DNA from: Streptomyces sp. CC208A
GTDB lineage: Bacteria > Actinomycetota > Actinomycetes > Streptomycetales > Streptomycetaceae
Assembly: GCF_030010625.1 (NCBI RefSeq)
Contig: NZ_JASCXN010000011.1
Span: forward strand, 1 to 64,000
Direction: 5' to 3'
DNA: 64,000 bases
Under the pieces are notes generated by a model that was not told the origin of the DNA, ran no database searches, and saw only the letters and a list, made by a program, of their open reading frames with translations. Shown here one piece after another: positions 53,699 through 64,000 of the stretch; position 1 is the first letter of the stretch; each line of letters starts with the position of its first letter. Position numbers and translations under genes: made by a program.

Positions 53699-56600
53699 TT
53701 GGCCGCCTCGCGCAACGCCTCGACCCATACGAACAACGGCGCCAGCACCGCCCCGCTGCGCATCTCCTTTGCAAAGATCAAGGAGCCCCTCGAGGTTCCG
53801 AACCTCCTCGCGCTGCAGACCGAGAGCTTTGACTGGCTGCTCGGCAACGCCGCGTGGAAGGCTCGCGTCGAGGCTGCCCTTGAGTCGGGACAGGACGTCC
53901 CCACGAAGTCCGGTCTGGAGGAGATCTTCGAGGAGATCTCCCCGATCGAGGACTTCTCCGGGTCGATGTCGCTGACCTTCCGCGACCACCGCTTCGAGCC
54001 GCCGAAGAACTCCATCGACGAGTGCAAGGACCGTGACTTCACGTACGGCGCCCCGCTCTTCGTCACCGCCGAGTTCACCAACAACGAGACCGGCGAGATC
54101 AAGTCCCAGACGGTCTTCATGGGCGACTTCCCGCTCATGACCAACAAGGGCACCTTCGTCATCAACGGCACCGAGCGTGTCGTGGTCTCGCAGCTCGTCC
54201 GCTCGCCCGGTGTCTACTTCGACTCCTCCATCGACAAGACGTCCGACAAGGACATCTTCTCCGCCAAGATCATCCCGTCCCGGGGTGCCTGGCTGGAGAT
54301 GGAGATCGACAAGCGCGACCTCGTCGGCGTCCGCATCGACCGCAAGCGCAAGCAGTCGGTCACCGTCCTCCTGAAGGCCCTCGGCTGGACCACCGAGCAG
54401 ATCCTCCAGGAGTTCGGCGAGTACGAGTCCATGCGCGCCACCCTGGAGAAGGACCACACCCAGGGCCAGGACGACGCGCTGCTCGACATCTACCGCAAGC
54501 TCCGTCCGGGCGAGCCGCCGACCCGCGAGGCCGCGCAGACCCTCCTGGAGAACCTGTACTTCAACCCCAAGCGCTACGACCTGGCCAAGGTCGGCCGCTA
54601 CAAGGTCAACAAGAAGCTGGGCGCCGACGCTCCGCTGGACGCCGGGATCCTGACCGTCGAGGACATCATCGCGACGATCAAGTACCTGGTGAAGCTGCAC
54701 GCCGGCGAGACCGAGACCGTCGGTGACAGCGGCGCGTCGATCGTCGTCGAGACCGACGACATCGACCACTTCGGCAACCGTCGTCTGCGCAACGTCGGCG
54801 AGCTCATCCAGAACCAGGTCCGCACCGGTCTGGCCCGCATGGAGCGCGTCGTCCGCGAGCGCATGACCACCCAGGACGTCGAGGCGATCACGCCGCAGAC
54901 CCTGATCAACATCCGGCCGGTCGTCGCCTCCATCAAGGAGTTCTTCGGCACCAGCCAGCTGTCCCAGTTCATGGACCAGAACAACCCGCTGTCCGGGCTG
55001 ACGCACAAGCGTCGTCTGTCCGCGCTCGGCCCGGGTGGTCTCTCCCGTGAGCGGGCCGGCTTCGAGGTCCGAGACGTGCACCCGTCCCACTACGGACGCA
55101 TGTGCCCGATCGAGACCCCCGAAGGCCCGAACATCGGTCTGATCGGTTCGCTCGCCTCGTACGGCCGGGTCAACGCCTTCGGCTTCATCGAGACGCCGTA
55201 CCGCAAGGTCGTCGACGGCCGGGTCACCGACGAGGTCGACTACGTCACCGCCGACGAGGAGGACCGGTTCGTCATCGCGCAGGCCAACGCCGCGCTCGAC
55301 GACGAGCTGCGCTTCACCGAGAACCGCGTCCTGGTCCGCAAGCGCGGCGGCGAGGTCGACTACGTCGAGCCGTCGGACGTGGACTACATGGACGTCTCGC
55401 CGCGCCAGATGGTGTCGGTCGCGACCGCCATGATCCCGTTCCTCGAGCACGACGACGCCAACCGTGCCCTCATGGGCGCGAACATGATGCGCCAGGCCGT
55501 CCCGCTCATCAAGGCGGAGGCCCCGCTCGTCGGCACCGGCATGGAGTACCGCTGTGCCACCGACGCCGGCGACGTCCTCAAGGCCGAGAAGGCCGGTGTC
55601 ATCCAGGAGCTGTCGGCCGACTACATCACGGTCGCCAACGACGACGGCACGTACAACACGTACCGCCTGCACAAGTTCTCCCGGTCGAACCAGGGCACCT
55701 CGGTCAACCAGAAGGTCGTCGTCGCCGAGGGCGACCACGTCATCGAGGGCCAGGTCCTCGCCGACGGTCCCGCCACCGAGAACGGCGAGATGGCGCTCGG
55801 CAAGAACCTGCTCGTGGCGTTCATGCCGTGGGAGGGTCACAACTACGAGGACGCGATCATCCTGTCGCAGCGCCTCGTCCAGGACGACGTCCTCTCCTCG
55901 ATCCACATCGAGGAGCACGAGGTCGACGCCCGTGACACCAAGCTCGGCCCCGAGGAGATCACCCGGGACATCCCGAACGTCTCCGAGGAGGTCCTCGCCG
56001 ACCTCGACGAGCGCGGCATCATCCGCATCGGTGCCGAGGTCGTCGCCGGCGACATCCTGGTCGGCAAGGTCACCCCGAAGGGCGAGACCGAGCTGACCCC
56101 GGAGGAGCGCCTGCTCCGCGCGATCTTCGGCGAGAAGGCCCGTGAGGTCCGCGACACCTCGCTGAAGGTGCCGCACGGTGAGACCGGCAAGGTCATCGGC
56201 GTCCGCGTCTTCGACCGCGAGGAGGGCGACGAGCTTCCCCCGGGCGTGAACCAGCTGGTCCGCGTCTACGTCGCCCAGAAGCGCAAGATCACCGACGGTG
56301 ACAAGCTCGCCGGCCGCCACGGCAACAAGGGTGTCATCTCCAAGATCCTCCCGATCGAGGACATGCCCTTCCTGGAGGACGGCACCCCGGTCGACATCAT
56401 CCTCAACCCGCTGGGTGTCCCGTCCCGAATGAACCCGGGACAGGTCCTGGAGATCCACCTCGGCTGGCTCGCCAGCCGCGGCTGGGACGTCTCCGGCCTC
56501 GCGGACGAGTGGGCGCAGCGCCTCCAGGCCATCGGCGCCGACTCCGTCGCCCCCGGCACCAACGTCGCGACCCCGGTCTTCGACGGTGCCCGTGAGGACG

Positions 56601-57181
56601 AGCTCGCCGGTCTGCTCCAGCACACCATCCCGAACCGCGACGGCGAGCGCATGGTGCTCCCGACCGGTAAGGCGCGCCTGTTCGACGGCCGCTCCGGCGA
56701 GCCGTTCCCGGACCCGATCTCCGTCGGGTACATGTACATCCTCAAGCTCCACCACCTGGTCGACGACAAGCTGCACGCCCGCTCGACCGGCCCGTACTCG
56801 ATGATCACCCAGCAGCCGCTGGGTGGTAAGGCCCAGTTCGGTGGTCAGCGCTTCGGTGAGATGGAGGTGTGGGCGCTGGAGGCTTACGGCGCCGCGTACG
56901 CCCTCCAGGAGCTGCTGACGATCAAGTCCGACGACGTGACCGGCCGCGTGAAGGTCTACGAGGCCATCGTCAAGGGCGAGAACATCCCTGAGCCCGGCAT
57001 CCCCGAGTCCTTCAAGGTGCTCATCAAGGAGATGCAGTCCCTGTGCCTCAACGTGGAGGTGCTGTCCTCGGACGGCATGTCCATCGAGATGCGCGACACC
57101 GACGAGGACGTCTTCCGCGCAGCGGAGGAGCTCGGCATCGACCTGTCCCGGCGCGAGCCGAGCAGCGTCGAAGAGGTCTGA
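53699..57181 (+). CDS. rpoB: DNA-directed RNA polymerase subunit beta
   Basis: A 1160-residue catalytic subunit. The start is TTG 53699 with GGAAGG at 53685, giving the known Streptomyces beginning LAASRNAST. An upstream in-frame GTG at 53669 is less likely. The rifampicin region reads [20 protein letters not shown], then [10 protein letters not shown], which is the wild-type sensitive form. [23 protein letters not shown] and the C-terminal [20 protein letters not shown] are conserved. Pairs with RpoC. Confidence 0.98.
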   Translation: MAASRNASTHTNNGASTAPLRISFAKIKEPLEVPNLLALQTESFDWLLGNAAWKARVEAALESGQDVPTKSGLEEIFEEISPIEDFSGSMSLTFRDHRFEPPKNSIDECKDRDFTYGAPLFVTAEFTNNETGEIKSQTVFMGDFPLMTNKGTFVINGTERVVVSQLVRSPGVYFDSSIDKTSDKDIFSAKIIPSRGAWLEMEIDKRDLVGVRIDRKRKQSVTVLLKALGWTTEQILQEFGEYESMRATLEKDHTQGQDDALLDIYRKLRPGEPPTREAAQTLLENLYFNPKRYDLAKVGRYKVNKKLGADAPLDAGILTVEDIIATIKYLVKLHAGETETVGDSGASIVVETDDIDHFGNRRLRNVGELIQNQVRTGLARMERVVRERMTTQDVEAITPQTLINIRPVVASIKEFFGTSQLSQFMDQNNPLSGLTHKRRLSALGPGGLSRERAGFEVRDVHPSHYGRMCPIETPEGPNIGLIGSLASYGRVNAFGFIETPYRKVVDGRVTDEVDYVTADEEDRFVIAQANAALDDELRFTENRVLVRKRGGEVDYVEPSDVDYMDVSPRQMVSVATAMIPFLEHDDANRALMGANMMRQAVPLIKAEAPLVGTGMEYRCATDAGDVLKAEKAGVIQELSADYITVANDDGTYNTYRLHKFSRSNQGTSVNQKVVVAEGDHVIEGQVLADGPATENGEMALGKNLLVAFMPWEGHNYEDAIILSQRLVQDDVLSSIHIEEHEVDARDTKLGPEEITRDIPNVSEEVLADLDERGIIRIGAEVVAGDILVGKVTPKGETELTPEERLLRAIFGEKAREVRDTSLKVPHGETGKVIGVRVFDREEGDELPPGVNQLVRVYVAQKRKITDGDKLAGRHGNKGVISKILPIEDMPFLEDGTPVDIILNPLGVPSRMNPGQVLEIHLGWLASRGWDVSGLADEWAQRLQAIGADSVAPGTNVATPVFDGAREDELAGLLQHTIPNRDGERMVLPTGKARLFDGRSGEPFPDPISVGYMYILKLHHLVDDKLHARSTGPYSMITQQPLGGKAQFGGQRFGEMEVWALEAYGAAYALQELLTIKSDDVTGRVKVYEAIVKGENIPEPGIPESFKVLIKEMQSLCLNVEVLSSDGMSIEMRDTDEDVFRAAEELGIDLSRREPSSVEEV

Positions 57182-57280
57182 CGGGAGTCCGGCAGGGGAA
57201 CCAGTGACGGTTCCCCTGCCGGCCCCAGGACCCCCGTATCAGACCCACAGCCTTACAACCCTGAGAGGGATTGACGCATA

Positions 57281-61195
<3,915 letters not shown>

Positions 61196-61216
61196 GCGGT
61201 AGGCAGTACGCCAAAG

Positions 61217-61248
61217 AAGGGCGGCACCCCGGGAGGGGTGCCGCCCTT
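61217..61248 (+). terminator. terminator after rpoC
   Basis: AAGGGCGGCACCCC and its exact complement around GGGA. A 14-bp perfect stem. Confidence 0.9.
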
Positions 61249-61263
61249 CGGCGTTCCGGCCGG

Positions 61264-61554
61264 CTACCCGAGCAGCGCGCGGTGCACGCGCAGGAGCGCC
61301 CGGGTGCCGACGGCGAGGACGGCGGGGACGTCCTCCACGGGGGCCCGGCGGGCGAGCGCGAGGACGTCGACCGCGACGGCGTAGTCGTCCACGATCGGCC
61401 GGGGCGCGTCGGGATGGGTGGCCGCGGCGGCGTACTCGGCGACCACCTCGCCGTACTCGATGACGGCGAGACGGACGTCCACGTCGACCTCGCCGCCGGG
61501 AGCGAGGGACGGGGCGTGCGGGGAGATGGGCTGCTTGCGGTCGTCCGTCGCCAT
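61264..61554 (-). CDS. hypothetical small protein (96 aa)
   Basis: A soluble, Ala- and Val-rich protein. DVDVRLAVIEYGEVVAEYAA and DDYAVAVDVLALARR are probably helical. No motif is recognised. Located between the rpoC terminator and the accessory nuclease genes, on the opposite strand to rpoC. Confidence 0.6.
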   Translation of the reverse strand: MATDDRKQPISPHAPSLAPGGEVDVDVRLAVIEYGEVVAEYAAAATHPDAPRPIVDDYAVAVDVLALARRAPVEDVPAVLAVGTRALLRVHRALLG

Positions 61555-61679
61555 GACGGCCCCCTTCGTCGGCTGGTCGGGCTCCCGCGCAGTGTCCGCC
61601 CGGACGGGCCCGGGGGACAGGGCCCCGGGCCGGTCGTGTGGGGAGGCCCTCCTTGCCGGGGTCCGGCAACGGGCGGCCC

Positions 61680-61967
61680 TCAGCGGAAGGCCAGCTCCCA
61701 GACCGCGACGAGCACGCCGGCGCTCGCGGTCAGCGCCGCGACGCCGGCGAGCGGCCAGCGGGCCCGCTCCAGGGCGTCGAGCCGGGCCTCGTGGTCGGCG
61801 AGCTGCTTGTCGGTCTGGTCGCTGCGCTGCACAAGGAGGGCGAGCGAGCCGTCGACGCGGGCGAAGCCGGCTTCGAGAATGCCGTCCAGGCGTTCATTCC
61901 AGGCCGTGGGCCTGCTTGTACTCCCTGACCAGGTGCTCCGGAAGTCTGCCCCTCGGGTTGACGGCAC
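61680..61967 (-). CDS. coiled-coil protein with C-terminal membrane anchor
   Basis: About 95 residues from GTG 61967. After a polar start come a coiled coil (FARVDGSLALLVQRSDQTDK, then QLADHEARLDALER) and a single hydrophobic anchor PLAGVAALTASAGVLVAVWE. The plan resembles small phage-like coiled-coil/TM proteins. It overlaps the end of the nuclease-like gene by 74 bases in another frame, so the start is uncertain and coupling is likely. The coding character from about 61,900 onward is convincing. Confidence 0.6.
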   Translation of the reverse strand: MPSTRGADFRSTWSGSTSRPTAWNERLDGILEAGFARVDGSLALLVQRSDQTDKQLADHEARLDALERARWPLAGVAALTASAGVLVAVWELAFR

Positions 61968-64000
61968 GCCCTCGGCTCTTGGCCCACGCCCGGACCAGGG
62001 ACGCCGGGACGTCGTCGGGTGCTTGCCGTGGTGCGGGCGTACGCGCCGATGACCCGGCATCCGGCCGTACCGGGGGAGGGGGTGTTGCCCTGGCGTCCGC
62101 CTTCCCCGCCGGCCTGTTCTCGATGGCGGCGGCCAGGGCGCGCAGGCGGGCGGCGAGCAGGGAGGGAGGCGCCGTGACGACGTGCTTTCCCTTCTCCCGC
62201 TGTACCACCCCGGCGACGAAGGGTGCCTCCAGGAAGGCCAGAGCCGCCTCGATCTCGGCCTGGTCCAGAGGGGTTTCGAGGGTTCCCTTGGTCTCCCGCC
62301 AGATGTCCCCGGCGTTCAGCGCTCCGGCGGTGTATTCGATGTCGACGGGGTCGTTCCCGCTCTTCCACAGAGTGTCAAGCACCAGGCTCAGGGTCTCCTG
62401 CCGCCGCTCCGCCGCCTGCCAGGTGAGCGCCAGCGATTCCGCTTCTCCGTACGTCACCAGTGCGGTGAGTTCATGGGGAGCGAGAGGGGTACGGCCGTGC
62501 CGCAGAAGGGCGTTCGCGAGCTCGCTCGCGGTGAGCAGGGCCACCTTCTCCTTCTCGGCCTCCTCCGTGAGCCGGGCGTCGAACCGCGGACCGATCAGCA
62601 CTGTGCTCTGTGCCCCGTGGCGCTCGCGGTGCTTGCCCAGGCTCCAGAACTCGACGTCCCGACCGGTCAGCAGGCCGGCGCCGTCCGTCTTGGCCTCCAC
62701 CGCCACGCGGCGACGGTCGGTCGGTGACTGCCAGAGTTCGATGACCACATCCGTCCTGTCGGGGCCGCCGATGTGCTCGGCCTTGACGCCGAGGGCCTGG
62801 AAAGCGGCGGCGATGGCACGCTCGAAGCGCCGGTAGTCGGCGCTGTCGACGGAAGCCGCCAGGATCTCGGCGGCCAGCCGGCCGTGGTCCGGAGAGGCGG
62901 CTCCGTCGCCAGGGGAGGAGCTCCCCTGGCGGGAGGCTTCCGCGGCGCCTCCACCGGTGTCTTCCTGACCGTCGGAATCGGCCCGCGCGAGCAGCGGCAG
63001 CGTGCGGACCAGAGCGGTCCCCAACTCCGTTCTCCGGACGGCGAGTCCGATGCGTTCGGCGAGTCCGGTCTCCAGGAACAGCGCGAGGCGGCGGGTGACG
63101 TCCTCCCGGGTGAGGCCGGTTTCCGGGTACCGGTCCGCGAGGAGGCGGGCGAGTGCGGCCGAGGAGGTCCCGCCCTCCAGCGCGTCGAGGGTTTCTCCCA
63201 GCAAGGCGACGTGGAGATGCAGGAGACGGATGAAGTCCAGGGGTTCCCCGGACGCCAGGCAGTCGACGGTGCGCTCGGTCGCCGCGAACGTGTCGCTGCC
63301 CACCTGGGTCAGGAGTCCGAGTGAGCGCAGGGTTCCCAGCGTCTGTTCGGCGGAGGACTCCAGGACGTCGAATTCCTCGGCGCAGAAGGTCAGGAAGTCG
63401 GTTCGCCGGATCTCCGGCACTGCGGCGTCGAGGAGCCGGGCCAGCACCTCCGTCCGCGTACCGCCCGCGATATAGCCCACCTGACGCTTTCGCGACCGCA
63501 GCGCGGCCTGGTCGGCGTCGGACAGGGCAAGGGCCAGGGAGTGGGGCGGAGGGGGAAGCTCGATGGCCTGAGAGGGAGCCCGGCGTCGATGGGGGAGCTG
63601 ATCGGGGTCGACCGGTTCGACGAGTTCCAGGAACTGCCGACCGCGTTCCGTGGGGACGATCAGACCGTTGGTCCAGTAGTCGACGAGTTCGGCCGCGCGG
63701 AACCAGTACACGCGTCGGCGGACCTGGTCGAGCGTGTTCCACGGCAGGCCGTACTCCTCTGCCGCGACCGCGTTCAGTTCGGGGTGGGTGAGGCCCTTCC
63801 CCAGGGCGGCGAGCGCTTCGCCGACGAACCTGACGTTCGCGTGGAGAACGGCGAGGAGATAGAGGTCGTCCTCGGAGACGAGGAAGCGCCTGGCCTCGGG
63901 GGTGAGTACCAGGCGGGCGGGGCGCCCCTCCCGTGCCACGAGCCCGCAGGCCCCGAGTGCGTGCACCGCGTTCCGCATCGGGAGCGACCTGTCGGCATGC
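61894..64000 (-). CDS. winged-helix / PD-(D/E)xK nuclease-like protein with Lsr2-type tail, 5' end outside the window
   Basis: At least 700 residues; the frame stays open through 64000, so the start is missing. Residues below count from the ATG at 63978. Repeated winged-helix-like blocks fill 1-330 (GLVAREGRPARLVLTPEARR; VLESSAEQTLGTLRSLGLLT). A low-complexity linker lies at 340-365. A restriction-endonuclease-like core follows: GGPDRTDVVIELW (Asp 410), then RRVAVEAKTDG (Glu 428, Lys 430). Another helical region leads to a proline-rich linker and a C-terminal Lsr2-like DNA-binding domain (LVRAWAKSRGRAVNPRGRLP, then EHLVREYKQAHG). I do not know a named family with this order. A nucleic-acid-targeting defence role is inferred. 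Confidence 0.75.
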   Translation of the reverse strand, partial: HADRSLPMRNAVHALGACGLVAREGRPARLVLTPEARRFLVSEDDLYLLAVLHANVRFVGEALAALGKGLTHPELNAVAAEEYGLPWNTLDQVRRRVYWFRAAELVDYWTNGLIVPTERGRQFLELVEPVDPDQLPHRRRAPSQAIELPPPPHSLALALSDADQAALRSRKRQVGYIAGGTRTEVLARLLDAAVPEIRRTDFLTFCAEEFDVLESSAEQTLGTLRSLGLLTQVGSDTFAATERTVDCLASGEPLDFIRLLHLHVALLGETLDALEGGTSSAALARLLADRYPETGLTREDVTRRLALFLETGLAERIGLAVRRTELGTALVRTLPLLARADSDGQEDTGGGAAEASRQGSSSPGDGAASPDHGRLAAEILAASVDSADYRRFERAIAAAFQALGVKAEHIGGPDRTDVVIELWQSPTDRRRVAVEAKTDGAGLLTGRDVEFWSLGKHRERHGAQSTVLIGPRFDARLTEEAEKEKVALLTASELANALLRHGRTPLAPHELTALVTYGEAESLALTWQAAERRQETLSLVLDTLWKSGNDPVDIEYTAGALNAGDIWRETKGTLETPLDQAEIEAALAFLEAPFVAGVVQREKGKHVVTAPPSLLAARLRALAAAIENRPAGKADARATPPPPVRPDAGSSARTPAPRQAPDDVPASLVRAWAKSRGRAVNPRGRLPEHLVREYKQAHGLE

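Noticed and set aside
54955..55050. Rifampicin-resistance change in rpoB.
   Set aside because: All usual positions (Gln, Asp, His, Arg, Ser, Leu) read as wild type.
53621..56776. A 1051-codon minus-strand frame opposite rpoB.
   Set aside because: Antisense shadow of rpoB, same reasoning.

Overview
The window is chromosomal DNA of a Streptomyces or a very close relative. The evidence is the very high GC content with strong third-position GC bias, frequent GTG starts, the actinobacterial WhiJ-type regulator trio, and a gene order that matches the conserved Streptomyces core (korAB, a partial second nuo operon, htpX, rpmG, murB, aspC, secE-nusG-rplKA-rplJL-rpoBC). All identifications come from reading the sequence. 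No database search was run.

Positions 1-15,300 are accessory or weakly conserved. They hold the tail of a zinc-type oxidoreductase, an anti-sigma-like ATPase/XRE/DUF397 trio, several divergent regulator-enzyme pairs with palindromic operators (TetR-VOC, TetR-DUF1772, HxlR-SDR), a possible decayed toxin gene overlapping an immunity-like gene, an aldo/keto reductase, a secreted hydrolase with a frameshift in its signal peptide, and a RarD-type transporter.

Positions 15,265-32,070 are an energy-metabolism block. A two-subunit 2-oxoacid:ferredoxin oxidoreductase (korAB) lies near two tandem sensor kinases and one response regulator. A ten-gene nuoABCHIJKLMN operon follows, made of membrane and ferredoxin-type subunits with no nuoD, E, F or G. 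Its NuoC carries a long repetitive tail. This suggests a ferredoxin-linked proton pump rather than an NADH dehydrogenase.

Positions 32,100-42,000 hold mscL, htpX, a YccF protein, an ogt-alkB-permease DNA-repair operon whose alkB is broken by a TnpB-type element, yajQ, tRNA-Tyr (the gene type used by SLP1 elements), an SDR, an amidohydrolase-like protein lacking metal ligands, tRNA-Thr, tRNA-Met and rpmG.

Positions 42,050-61,250 are core functions: a HadA/HadB dehydratase pair, murB behind a double palindrome, an SDR/TetR pair, adenosine deaminase, aspartate aminotransferase, tRNA-Trp, then secE, nusG, the L11-L1 and L10-L7/L12 ribosomal genes and rpoB-rpoC. Strong hairpin terminators mark most unit boundaries.

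Positions 61,260-64,000, just after rpoC, are again accessory. They hold a small hypothetical gene, a coiled-coil membrane protein, and a large protein running off the window edge that combines winged-helix-like repeats, a PD-(D/E)xK nuclease core and an Lsr2-type DNA-binding tail. This is the best candidate for an undescribed defence-type system here.
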